DNA of 64,000 bases from Misgurnus anguillicaudatus (taxonomy: Eukaryota; Chordata; Actinopteri; Cypriniformes; Cobitidae). The notes under the pieces were generated by a model. The model was given only the letters and a program-made list of their open reading frames with translations. It had not been told where the DNA came from and made no database searches. A program made the position numbers and the translations under genes. The stretch spans positions 31,888,001 to 31,952,000 of the forward strand of contig NC_073354.2 of NCBI RefSeq assembly GCF_027580225.2, given 5' to 3'. This document shows positions 23,837-35,179 of this stretch, in pieces. Every line of letters begins with the position of its first letter. The stretch's first letter is position 1.

Positions 23837-24282
23837 TAGGAATGCACCGATAGGATTTATTTTTGGTCCGATACCGATTTAAACAGACAACTTCTGGCCG
23901 ATACCGATATTAAACATTTGTATACAATTGTATACAAAAGTTGGTCTATTAGCATGTTTATTTGTGCATCAAGTTATTTTTACTGAACATGGATTTGATC
24001 TTATTAACATTCAACTGACCAGCATAATAAGAGAGGCACAAATTAAGCTAAAACAGGTATAAGACGACAGCATGGCAACCTTCAAAGGTGGTTTTTGCTA
24101 TTCAGCATTTATTTTATAAACAACATTAACTCATTTTTTACATATAATGGATTTCTTTATGCAGTTAATTAATAAACAATCGGTATCGGCCTTTCTCGTG
24201 CTATTGCAGATATGCCGATGGTTTCAAATTCATCAAAAATCGGCCGATAAATATCGGCGGCCGATACATCGGTGCATCACTA
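23837..24282. mobile_element. hAT-type element, 26 bases after a FAM184A splice donor
   Basis: Ends TAGGAATGCACCGATA and ATCGGTGCATCACTA (inverted). Flanks CACTATTA and CACTACAA agree at 6 of 8 positions, a decayed 8-bp duplication. Many CCGATA/TATCGG subterminal motifs. No transposase. Confidence 0.82.
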
Positions 24283-24287
24283 CACTA

Positions 24288-25283
24288 CAACCCCATTCAC
24301 ACAGACCTTTGGTCCCAGAAAATACCTGTAAAATTGCCAGACAAGTGTCTGTGTGAACACAAACTCGTCCCGTTAATCTTCTGGGATCGTTGCCGGAAAG
24401 AGGACCTAGTCAGATACACGGATAACCCTCTGTGTGAACAAGAAGCCGAAAGAATGCCATAATGGGCGTGTCGTAGCGAGGACGCGCGCATTATCACAAC
24501 AAAAGTTATGGTTCAGCTCCTTAAAACGAGAGATAACATGCATATAAACATTCACCATGAGAAATGTTGCAAACTATATTGACGAAGTTATCAGGAAATG
24601 ATAAATGAGATGCATAAACAATGACGCACGTGCCGTAGTGAGGACGCGCGTGTCATGGCAACATGAAGTTGGTTCAACTCTTTAAAATGAGGGATTTACA
24701 ACATTCACGACGAGAAATGTCAGCAAACTGGACTGAAGCAGATATCAGGTAAGTTAGCTCGTTACTTACTGCGTTGAAACGGAGATCATTCAGCAGCATA
24801 AAAGAATATCGCGTCACATGCTCATTTGAGCTATAATAAACGAAAATACCCGCGCGTCATCCCAAGATATATCGTTCAGCTCCTCAAAATGCGGGTTTTA
24901 AATGCATATAAACAATCATGATGAGAAATGTCTGAAAACTGTATTAAAGCAGAGATCAGGGAGCTCGTCAAATATCCACTCTGACGCTGAAATCATTCAC
25001 CAGCATTAGAACCGCACGTCACACGCTCCTTTATAGTCTTATCATAAACAAAAATGCACGCGAGTGGTTCTTGGAGAGAGAAATAATATATAATATGCAA
25101 ACTTCAGACGCTGCGTAGAAGAGAGGGCGGGACTTTCAACAGGTCGCGTGTCTTTCTGGGACCATCAGATGCCGGGTAATCATGGCAGTGCGAATGAACA
25201 AAAAAATCTAAGGATCCCGGGAAAATCCCGGATGCCTTTCCCGTGTATTTTACGGAATGTCTGTGTGAAAAGGGCTTATTAGA
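24288..25283. mobile_element. CATTCACACAGACC-type element
   Basis: Left CCCATTCACACAGACCTTTG and right GTCTGTGTGAAAAGGGCT are imperfect inverted ends; GGGATCGTTGCCGG / GGATCCCGGGAAAATCCCGG lie just inside. Two internal direct repeats start near 24530 and 24680 (ATGAGAAATGT, ACGAGAAATGT). Non-coding. Confidence 0.6.
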
Positions 25284-25680
25284 AAAAATTGTCATATAAT
25301 GGTCCATAAAGCTGTCACTGGGGCGATTACTCTTTCAATAATACCATATTAGTACCTCAAAATTTATACATATTTGTACTTAAATGGCTTATATGTAGAT
25401 TTTGTGACTAAAATCTCATGGCATTTAGTTTACTAAAACTAGACTAAAACTAAATAAATTCAGATGACTAAAATATGACTAAAACTAAATTAAATTTTAG
25501 TCAAAAGACTATGACTATGTTTAATATTTGGTTGTTCTGCCGTGTCAAAATTTTTCTATATAAGAAAGTCAAATCTCATAAATAAACTTTCTGTGTTGAG
25601 GACTAGTGCAATTTTTACAGTATTACAGTAATTCTTTACACCTCTGCATGAAACATAAAAATTTAAAGGAACAGTATGTA
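25284..25680. repeat. Repeat fragments, including GACTAAAACTAA units
   Basis: 25295-25390 is an inverted relative of 14550-14740. 25425-25510 consists of degenerate GACTAAAACTAAAT units. Confidence 0.5.
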
Positions 25681-25766
25681 AGAAATGTATAATGATATGT
25701 CACTAGACATTAAGAAATCATTTTCATTTCAAATACTTATATCACTGAAAACAGTGGTCTGGCCAG

Positions 25767-25769
<3 letters not shown>

Positions 25770-25813
<44 letters not shown>
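25770..25813. repeat. (AT)n microsatellite
   Basis: TA run directly before the hairpin element copy 2; element-end polymorphism or target preference is possible. Confidence 0.95.
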
Positions 25814-25823
<10 letters not shown>

Positions 25824-27308
25824 TTATACAACAGTTCTTTCTGGTTCTCGAATCTGATTGGCTAAGAGCTGTGCGATATTGTGCTGATAACGGCACTGTA
25901 ACCGCTTCACCTTTGGTATCATTCCGCCAGCTAGTGATTGGAGGTCCTAAGCAGGCTCATCTCTGAATGGAAAAACACAGACGCCCTGATCCATTACACA
26001 TATGCGCAAGGTATACAGTAGGGGGCAGTAATACTCCCAAGGAGTGAGCAGCCATTAAACGAAAAGAAGAAGAAGCAGACGCCCTGTTTTGAATCACTCT
26101 CCGTGTGTCTCATTATTTTACTAGCTCATAAATCAGTCTGTGAATCCCCAATCGGAAGTTATTATTCCGTCAAAGATCAGCGCTCTGGGATGTTACGTTA
26201 AAGTTAATGGGAGAAATGTCTTGTCACATCGTGTGGACGATTAACACTTGGAAAGAGGAATATAAACACTCGTTCTTTTCAGGACCTATTATCTCTTATC
26301 AGAATGCGAAAACACCGTGGAACTGCAGGTAAGCACCGCAGCTTTTAAATGTGGACATTGATCATTTACTTTATCGTGACGTGACTATTAAAACATGTTA
26401 TGAGATATCGCCACTGGTATATTTATAAGCAGCATGCAAAAACATCTCTCTGACACTAATAAAAAAAAGTTTTATATAGTACTGACAAGAACAAAGTTTA
26501 ATAATAATAATAATAATAATCGAGTGCTCGTATCGCGTTAAGAATAAATGAGAAAGCAATAGTAACGTTATACAAGTAAAGTTTTATTCACTTTTACCTC
26601 GCACCAAAACAATAACAACACAAAAGACACTAAATATGAATAAAAAACAAGTAATAGTTTGATCATGACACCAAATACTGCTGATTTGATCTCATTTTGA
26701 CGATCATAAACAAACAAGGCCAACATGAGAGCCAGGGAATCTCTGTCAGAGATGTAGCCCAGAGAGGGCGGTGGTCAGCGGGGCGAGTGAACACTGATGT
26801 CCGCTCATGCTTTGGTTCTCATTCGTACCGAATCTCACTAAGCAAACGTTCAAGCAGGACGCTATCTTTACTAATCGACTGCAGATTTAAATATAATACA
26901 TATACATTCTCGACTGAACTAATCTTAAAACTACACTTTGTGACCAAGAAACGGTAATATAAAGTAACGGCTTTTCCGTCCATTGAGTTGTTATGAGCTT
27001 GAAAGCAGCCGAAAGTGTTTCCTGTCATTCTGGCCGCCTTCAAATCCGTGGCGGAAGAAGTAGTTCTCAAACAAAGAGGCTTTTAAAATAACTCCGTTGT
27101 TGTTTTCTAGTTTTCGTTTTTCAAACGTGTGCCGTCGAACTGTTGTATAAAAGCAATATCGCTCGAGTAGGAGTGTGATATAGCTCTATATCATCACGGC
27201 TGTGATTGCCTCCGGCACTCGGCCTACGGCCTCGTGCCTCTGGCCTAATCACAGCCGTGATGATATAGAGCTATATCACACTCCTACTCGAGCGATATTG
27301 CTTAAATA
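25824..27308. mobile_element. Unnamed element with terminal hairpin, copy 2 (contains a SINE-like insert)
   Basis: Full relative of 6722-8036. The terminal hairpin is perfect: arms 27151-27207 and 27247-27303, 57 bases each, no mismatch, around a GC-rich 39-base loop that itself folds (GGCACTCGG...CTCGTGCC). AAT units near 26502 are expanded relative to copy 1. No long reading frame. Confidence 0.8.
25989..26075 (+). mobile_element. Short retroposon nested in the hairpin element, 11-bp target duplication
   Basis: CAGACGCCCTG occurs at 25978-25988 and again at 26076-26086, but only once (as CAGACGCGCTG) in copy 1. The insert contains GGGGGCAGTAATACTCC and ends GAAAAGAAGAAGAAG. The duplication and A-rich tail point to LINE-driven retroposition. 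Confidence 0.82.
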
Positions 27309-27318
27309 TATATATATA

Positions 27319-28738
27319 CAGGGTGCGATTTGTGAAAAAAACAGAGGGGGGGATGTTTTCATAGGCGTCGATTTTGGCGATGGTGGGTACCCATCATATT
27401 TCGTCATGAGTCATTTTGTACCCACCACTAGTTTTAACTTTTTTGACTGTTTTCAGTGGTTATGAAGAGCAATATGAGAGAGAAATTTAGTAATCATTGT
27501 CCGACCTAACAAAAATCCTTTATAATATTATTATTATTATGTTTTATATATTTCTAATTAAAATATTTCTAATATTCAGAAATGCGCTCTCCGCTCACGA
27601 CCTCTGATCGGAACAAACCCGAACTTCACTGTCTGCTGAACTTGTGCAGAAACATAAAAATATAACCAGCTTTTCAAAATGGTTTTAAAACTAAACATTT
27701 ATACTATTTTAGCACAAATTATGAGCTTATTGACGATTTTTTATAATTCTTGACATAATGCGTCTCTGTCCACAGCACATTTTAAAACATTTTAATTCAC
27801 AAAAATAAATCATGAGAACATGAACTCATCACTGCATTTGCAGGAATTGTAAAATCTTTTCTCTTATTAACTCGTGAAGCAGCCTAACGCAAAATAAATT
27901 TACTAAATAAATTATAGCTTATCTTTCCCCACACATATGAACTGTGATCATGCACAACGAAAAAACACGCAAGAATCAAATCCTGAATGGCAAAACTATA
28001 TGGCACAACGTAGTGTCAACTTAAACATAAATATGAACAATGTATTGATTGCAAAGTTAAACCATTACAGTAGAAACTGTTTTAATGCTGCTTTTAAAGT
28101 AATAACATTAACTTTACACCGCGATGCTGAGCTACAGTGAAATGATAGAGAAATCAGATGCATTATGTGTTAGTCACTAGCCTCATTTGCGCAAACTGGA
28201 CGCGCCCGCGCCTCGCTAAACGCCTCATCGGCATGTATCATGTGTAACTTCGGCCATTCTCAGTGGTGTGACTGGGACACCAACTCTGCTTGTCATCATA
28301 AACAGATCATCAGATTGTTATGTTTATTCCCGCTTTATTAATATGCGGCTGAATATGCTGCATTTCATCGTTTCGACACACAGCTCCATAACCATCTCCA
28401 GGTGTTGATAGGCTATTACTCGTGAGGTGTAACCAATCAGATAGCGCCGTGGGCGGGACAATGAGCAAGTCTGCAGAGTGGTGAATACAGAGATGCTGCG
28501 CGGCAGCTGTATCATCAGAGCCACCCAAAGTAGCGCATTTTAAAACAAAATTGACTTTAATCAAACCACAGATCCGTGATAAGTTTTGTGATCCGTCTCG
28601 CCACTAGTGTAGTAGCACTGATCACTTTGAGGGGGGGATAAATTTATCCCCACCGGGGATAAAAATAATTAAGCAGAGGCAGGGATACATTGACCAGAAA
28701 GGGGGAAATCCCACCCATCCCCCCTGGCAAATCGCACC

Positions 28739-28741
<3 letters not shown>
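27319..28741. mobile_element. hAT-type element inserted in a TA run
   Basis: Ends CAGGGTGCGATTTG and CAAATCGCACCCTG are perfect inverted repeats; both flanks are TATATATA, compatible with an 8-bp hAT duplication. 1.4 kb, with GGGGGGGAT / ATCCCCCC just inside the ends and no transposase that I can find. Confidence 0.85.

Positions 28742-28776
<35 letters not shown>
28742..28776. repeat. (TA)n microsatellite
   Basis: TA run continuing the one at 27304-27318, split by the hAT element. Confidence 0.95.
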
Positions 28777-28781
<5 letters not shown>

Positions 28782-29062
28782 AAAGAGTGCAGTTGCAGCC
28801 CTCCACTGATGTTTATGTTGTCATTTTGTGTATTGGCCACCAGTTGTGTGATTGCAGTACCAGTTTTAGCCACAAGTTTTGTGATTGCAATACCAGTTTT
28901 GGCCACAATCCTACATACAGTACTGTTCTTTTAAATGAAACAAAACATATTAAATGATACAATGTGGATTTTGACAGGATTTTTTGTTAATAGCTTTATT
29001 TCTTTGAGGTTTAATTAAACAAAAAGTAAGATTAATTAATGTATTTTATAAAATGTCACAAA

Positions 29063-30421
29063 CAGTGTTGGGAAAGTTACTTCCAAAGTGTAATACATTA
29101 TATATTACAAATTACTGTCATTTGAAAGTAATTAGTTACATTACAATATTACTGTCTCTGAACTGTAATGAGTTACACTACTTTTGCGTTACTTTTGAGT
29201 TACTTTCATCAAAAGAACAGAAGTATGACTAGGCATTATAAAATGTTAAAATGTAGTTTATTGATGCTTATAAATCTAGAAGTTATGTGTTGGCCCTCGA
29301 GCTTTGAATAGGCACAGTGAAGACTTATGGCAAAATACAGTAACAATCACTGTCAGAATCATAAACAGACACATGATCTGGTAAAAGTCTGTTAAATTAT
29401 GGTACACATACCAAACACAATAGAGCTAGAGCCCACTATAATGCAACCTATAGCCTAATAACATGGAATACAGCTCATTTCAGTACAATATAAGGATTAC
29501 ATGTAGACTAACATATAAAACACAGACAAACAGAGGAACACTGCTTTTTGCCAAACAATGAATATAGGCTCCCATACAAAGGCTGGTAAAAACTTTAAAC
29601 AGTGATGTTTAAATGTACTATTTAGATTACCATGTTTAAGTCTTCACTAATGTTATGTTGTAGTTTAGGTAATAAAACTGTAGATAGCATAGGAATATCC
29701 TACCAATCTATTATTATGTATATGGACTGTTATCATAGCAAAGCTTACCTTGTCATTGCTGGTGTGATATGGATTTTACTGGCAACATTTGTAAAAGTCT
29801 CTTTACTTCTGAGGTTCAAGCAGCATGGAAGACCGATAGAAACTTTCTGTTGCTTTTACTTAATGCTCTTATTCGCAAAATTATGCGTGAGCGGGCTACC
29901 GGACCTGATTGCGACCACTTTAGTCAATGCTTATAAAGCCGCGGACTTCCCAGATTCGGCTCTTTAAGAAACATGTCTATATTTGACGCGCACCACGTCC
30001 AAATCACATTTCAAATACAAAGTTAAAGTAAAAATGAACATGTTGCATACAGCACGTGGAAACAGACATACGCTGCGTCCCAAACCGCCTACTTCCATAC
30101 TATATAGTAGGCAAAGAGTACGAGAAGTAGTGCTTTTCGCCCACTATATAGTATAGAAGTATGCGGTTTGGGACGCAGCCATATACCCACGCAGCTTTTT
30201 CATGTGTAGATGCTGGTCGCGCGCATTGGTCAAAAATAAAAAAACAAAAATAACACGGTCTAATTTTGAAATGCATTGTTGTAACGCGCTCGTTACTAAG
30301 ACTGTAACGAGTAAAATATTACCAACATTTTATTAGTAATGCATTATATTACTGCGTTACAGCAAAAACTAATATATTACTATAATATATTATATTTTGT
30401 AATGCGTTACTCCCAACACTG
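29063..30421. mobile_element. hAT-type CAGTGTTGGG element with perfect target duplication
   Basis: Starts CAGTGTTGGGAAAGTTACTT and ends GCGTTACTCCCAACACTG. The 8-bp flanks GTCACAAA (29055-29062) and GTCACAAA (30422-30429) are identical. GTTAC/GTAAC motifs fill both ends. 1359 bp including a nested foldback at 30070-30180; no transposase. Confidence 0.92.
30070..30180. mobile_element. Small foldback GCTGCGTCCCAAACCGC, nested
   Basis: The arms begin GCTGCGTCCCAAACCGC and end GCGGTTTGGGACGCAGC, with ACTATATAGTA near the centre of each arm. A familiar fish miniature element, probably PIF/Harbinger-like. Confidence 0.85.
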
Positions 30422-30619
30422 GTCACAAAACTGGGGTCCACCCGCCACAGTCTCGCAGCCCCCAGTTTGAGACCCACTGGTTTATGAATCTTTAGTGCTT
30501 GAACTGAATCTGAACTGACATGAAAGTGAATCTCATATTGTTTGATCAGTTGTGTCAGTGATGTGTAATATTGTTGTAAAGAGCACTAATATCAATATAC
30601 CATCTGCTTTTTCTTACAG

Positions 30620-30724
30620 GATGATAAAAAGTTTTATCAGCTGGAGCTTGTAAACCGAGAGACCAACTTTAACAAAATATTTAACACGAACCCCAATGTT
30701 GGTGTCATTAACCCGCTTGTCAAG
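30620..30724 (+). CDS. fam184a: FAM184A coding exon
   Basis: The acceptor is TTTTTCTTACAG and the donor GTAAGA at 30725. Exactly 35 codons, phase 0 at both ends, beginning DDKKFYQLELVNRETNF and including NVGVINPLVK, a well conserved FAM184A block marking the end of the coiled coil. Confidence 0.94.
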
Positions 30725-31719
30725 GTAAGATTTGTTCCTCCCAACTTTTGATCTTGAAAGCTGGTGGTGGGTTTGGGTGATCGGCTCTGCTCCAAAACCT
30801 ACAGTAGCGAGACAGCTGTTTTAGGTATCGTACGCTTATAGGATACTTCGATTTTAAAGACAGTATCCATGTACCATTCATGGAAAGAAAAATAAAATGT
30901 TTCTTTTTCTTCTAGACCATAATATTGTCGACACATCCTGCACTTATGGGCATCCAAATTTTTTGTGCATCCAATCCAATAAGTACAATAATAAAGAAGT
31001 TCCCATCTTATATTACCACCTCTCTCTGTAATAAGAAAATGAGGTCGTAGATTTTGGTTAATGGCTGTTTTGAAGCACCACGATTGGTTTTAGAGCAGAG
31101 TTATTATATCTCCATGTTTGGGAAATTACAGCAGGGTTAAATTGGATTTCTGGATGGGGATTGACATTTCATCTTGAATGTGTTGATGGTGTTGTTTCAC
31201 ACACCGTGTCTGAACCAGGCTTGACGCATAAAGCAACAAGTAATAAATTACATCCCTTGATAACTAATCTGAGTTTTGTCCCAACTAGCTGTCATTTATG
31301 TGGTTCCTATAGATCCACCCGTAGTGAAATCTCATTGGCTTAAAATTCTACATAGTTGTATATTAAACATCAAATATATTGAGCTTAAGGAGATGCATCT
31401 TGCCTGGTTTAAGACACAGTGTTGCTGGGGTGCAGTCGAAGGCTGAACACAAGCACACATGCTGGGATTAACTGTGAGCATGCTGGGAATCTTGACACAC
31501 ATTGAAGTTGTATTTTTATGGAGCTTAACAAAACAGTTCACCCAAAATGAAAATTATGCCATCATTTACTCTTGTTATCCCAAACCTGTACAATATGAAT
31601 TATTTCAGTTGAACATTGACAGTGAGTGAATGGGAATTGAGGCAGTCGGACTACAAAATAATATGGCTACATAAGTCTTGTGAGCATTTAATAGTTTTAA
31701 GCAGAGATCTTAAATAGCA
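30725..31719. other. FAM184A intron with one foldback arm
   Basis: 31531-31660 begins ACAGTTCACCCAAAATGAAA and continues GCCATCATTTACTC, the outer arm of a common fish foldback; a matching opposite arm appears at 35345-35400. 30725-31530 has nothing recognised. Confidence 0.45.
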
Positions 31720-31721
31720 CC

Positions 31722-32636
31722 TGGGTGATTCTCACGAAAACTTGGTTTTAAAAATGTCAAGAATGAAAATGTAAAAATTGCTTAAATTTACTTTTTTTCC
31801 CACCAGACATTGAAAAACAAAGTCTGGAGTAAATGGGAACATTAATTTAAAAACTTTTACTTATCATTTAACACTTTTTGCAACATAATTTAAAAAATTA
31901 GTGCTAAAAAATCTCATTACCGCAACAGTCAGAAAACATCAACACTGACATATTTTCAAAATGACATGACAAACCTGAAAAAACATCATTTGGAGATTCT
32001 GCACATGCATTTAAAATCAAAGTATTATGCTTATATTAATTAAATTAACATTTAATAAACATCTGTTGCGGTAATGATAATCAAAATGTCGTGTAAGCAT
32101 TCTGACAAGACAATATTTCAAATTAACTGTAAAAAAAGATCTTACCTGGTAGCCATCTTGAAGTAACTGGTCCATGTGCTTGGTCACTCAAAATCAAACT
32201 TTATTAAAATTCTGTATGTGTGCTTAAACTGTTCTCATAAAGTGTTGCGGAGGATGAGAACATCAGGCATGGACACATCATTTTCCAAATTTTTCTTCTT
32301 TATTATTATACATGAATATTCAGTAAATATTTTTTCTGTCATCTAAAGTAGTCTAGCAAAAAATCAATTTTTTTTCTTAATATTTTTGTGTTAATTTGAT
32401 TAAATTACAACATAACGCATGTTCAAACACAGCCGGACACATTGCGGTAATGAGAATTTCAGCAGAAAATGAGATAAAATTTACAATTATAAATTCTTAT
32501 GTTGAAATCACACATTGTGCAAGGAAGAACACAGTATTGTGTTAATTCTGATGCTTTTTAATGTTACTATATTACACATTTTAAAGCTAAAATCATTAGT
32601 TTCGTGGTGTTTCAATGGTTTCGTGAGAATCACCCA
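31722..32636. mobile_element. GGGTGATTCTCACGAAA element
   Basis: Ends GGGTGATTCTCACGAAA and TTTCGTGAGAATCACCC are perfect inverted repeats. The inside is AT-rich with TTGCGGTAATGA and ATTACCGCAACAG in opposite orientation. No coding. Confidence 0.82.
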
Positions 32637-32779
32637 CCTATTGTGCGAAATACACTTTTACAAAGTGTTTGTTTGCACATAAATGTGCGTTGGCGGTGTG
32701 TGAACACAACCACTCTACAATTAAAAAAAAATCCACCCACTGCTTCTTTATTAATTTCCTTTAAACCAAAGGAGTCTAA

Positions 32780-32945
32780 TTAGACTAGACTTGCTGTTTT
32801 GATTCTCTTATTAATGTGACATCACACTGATAAAGCCCCACCCACAGCTTTTGGGTAAAATTAACCAGTCAGTCAGTGGCCGTGGGTTGGGCTTTATCAG
32901 TGTGACATTACCTTAACATTAACAAGAAAATCAAACCAGCTTGTC
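32780..32945. repeat. Small foldback
   Basis: Arms TGTGACATCACACTGATAAA...CCCCACCCA and TGGGTTGGGCTTTATCAGTG plus TTGATTTTC pieces pair imperfectly around 32870. Confidence 0.6.
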
Positions 32946-33186
32946 TAATGAAACTGCTTTTGTTTTATTCGAGATTAAAATGAAAGTAAGTGTGGATTTT
33001 TTTCATTGTAGGGTTGTTGTGTTCATACACTGCCAACACACATTTACAGCGGGGAAGGTAAGTATTTGACACATCAGCATTTTTATCAGTAAGGGGATTT
33101 CTAAGTGGGCTATTGACACAAAACCTCCACCAGATATAGCCATCAAGCCAAATATTGAATTTATACAAAGAAATCAGAACATTTAA

Positions 33187-33763
33187 GGGGCTGTCCACAC
33201 GGAGACGCATATCACTGTATATGTATAAATTTGTTATCGTATTGGCGTTTCATCCACACGGATCCGGCGTTTTGGGAGACTGAATCCGCTATTTTTTGAA
33301 ACCAGGTCCTAAAGTGGATAAATCTGAAACCTACACCCTTGCGGTTTCGTCTGTACAGCCAATCCGTATATTTTGTGAAGCGAAAACGTCCTCACATCAC
33401 ATGTCGGTAGCGTCACACATAGCAGCAACAACAATAACGGCGGACTACGTGATTGTGTTCGTGCTACAGAAGCTACTAAAGCCTACTAGCTTTATTACAG
33501 CAAAATCTATTGCTTCTATGCAATTGTGGTAACCAACAAGCGATAATGGACAACACCATACGTTGGTTATGCGCATGCTCAAAGTCTTCTTCTCCGTGTA
33601 TAGTGTATATCTGTGGCAGAATTACAGCGCCCCATACTGGTCCGGCATATATATTACAGCGCTTTCAGTCGGTTTCAGTGGTTTCGTGTTTACGGATTAT
33701 TTTTTTAGAGCAAGGAAAAAAAATTATCGGATAGGGAATGCACCGGCTTCGTGTGGACATAGC
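33187..33763. mobile_element. TTAA-flanked element inserted into the Tc1 copy
   Basis: TTAA at 33183-33186 and 33764-33767. Ends GGGGCTGTCCACACGGAG and CTTCGTGTGGACATAGC are imperfect inverted repeats. Removing it restores Tc1 sequence (CATTTAAGTATACAAG). Non-coding. Confidence 0.85.
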
Positions 33764-33839
33764 TTAAGTATACAAGTTGAGTCATAATAAATAAAGTGAA
33801 ATGACACAGGGAATAAGTATTGAACACACTTTATTTAAT

Positions 33840-34783
33840 ACTTTGTAGAAAAGCCTTTGTTGGTGATTACAGCTTCTAGACGCCTCTTGTATGGAGAGAC
33901 CAGTCGTCTGCATTGCCCTTTCTTCCACACAAATGGTCTTTAAATCTTGAAGGTTCCTTGGGCCTCTTTTATGAACTTTGATCTTCAGTTCTCCCCATAG
34001 ATTATCTTCAACAACTTCATTGTTTCCTTGGCCTTGTGTTTGGGATCATTGTCTTGCTGAAATGTCCACCCTCTTTTCATTTTCAGCTTTCTGGGAGAAG
34101 GCAGCAGATTTTTATCAGGAATGTCCCGGTACATTTCTCCATTCATCCTGCCTTCAATAATATTAAGTCTGACAATACCCCTTGCTGAAAAGCAGCCCCA
34201 AACCATGATGCTTCCACTCCCAAACTTAACTGTTGGTATGGTGTTCTTGGGGTGGTGGGCAGTCCCATTTCTTTTCCAAACATGGTGTGTAGAATGACTG
34301 CCAAAAGTTCACTTTTGCTTTCATCTAACCATACTATAGTCTCCCAATAATCCACAGGCTTCTCCAAATGCTCTTTCGCAAACTTTAACTGAGCCTCAAC
34401 AGCTTTTTGTTCAGCATTGGAGTCTTGAATGGTGAGCGTGCATGGAAGCCATGGCGGTTTAGTGCATTGCTTATAGTTTTCTTTGAAACAATAGTATGTG
34501 CTGATGCAAGGTCTTCCTGAAGTTCTGCCCAAGTGGTTCTTTACTCTTGGAGAACTCTCCTGATTATTCTTTGGACTTCTCGAACAGGGATCTTACGTGG
34601 AGCACCTGCTCGTGGCCAGTTTATGGTGAAGTGATGCTCTTTCCTTTTCCACATAATGGCCCCCACAGTGCTCACAGGAACATTTAACATTCTGGAAATG
34701 CACCTATAACCATTCCCATCAAAATGCATTTCAACGATAAGATTACGAAGATCTTGAGAGAGTTCTTTGCTTGTGCCCATCAT
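33840..34783 (-). pseudogene. Tc1-like transposase, broken
   Basis: The N-terminal DNA-binding part reads MMGTSKELSQDLRN with helix-turn-helix GNGYRCISRMLNVPVSTVGA (34541-34783). It is followed by a frameshifted middle with VWLDESK (first catalytic Asp region), [11 protein letters not shown] and [13 protein letters not shown] (second Asp). At about 34000-34010 the text jumps to [19 protein letters not shown], so the SPDLNPIE segment with the third catalytic residue is missing. Stops, frameshifts and this deletion make it inactive. Confidence 0.9.
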
Positions 34784-35179
34784 GAAGTCTTTGCTGTGTG
34801 TCTCCTGTGTAATGAAAGCCTTTATAGACCACCAATTAGGACTAAAGCAGCTGATATCAATGAGTACTGATAGGGGTCAGGGTTTCTCTCTCAATACTGA
34901 CAGATTTCAGGTGATCTCCTGGCTTTCTATGGCATTTTGCACCTTGTTCTCTTCATGTGTTCAGTACTTATTCCCTGTTTCATTTCACTTTGTTTATTGT
35001 GACTCAACTTGTATACTTGGATGTTCTGATTTCTTTGTATGAGTTCAGTGTTTGGATTGATGGCTACATCTGGTGGAAATTTCATCTGGTGTCAATAGCC
35101 CACTTCGAAATCCCCTTACTGATAAAAATGCTGATGTGTCAAATACTTTTACATTTTTTAAATACATTTTTCCTGCTGT

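Larger units (their letters stand above)
33047..35178 (-). mobile_element. Tc1-like transposon, defective, interrupted by a TTAA element
   Basis: Flanked by TA (33045-33046; 35179-35180). The ends CAGCGGGGAAGGTAAGTATT and the complement of AAATACTTTTAC...CCTGCTG are inverted, and TTGACACATCAGCATTTTTA recurs inverted at both ends. The transposase is on the minus strand. 33187-33763 is a later insertion. Confidence 0.92.

Noticed and set aside
29632..29967. 111-codon frame with hydrophobic stretches
   Set aside because: Lies inside the non-autonomous hAT element 29063-30421; no transposase motif or membrane-protein family seen.
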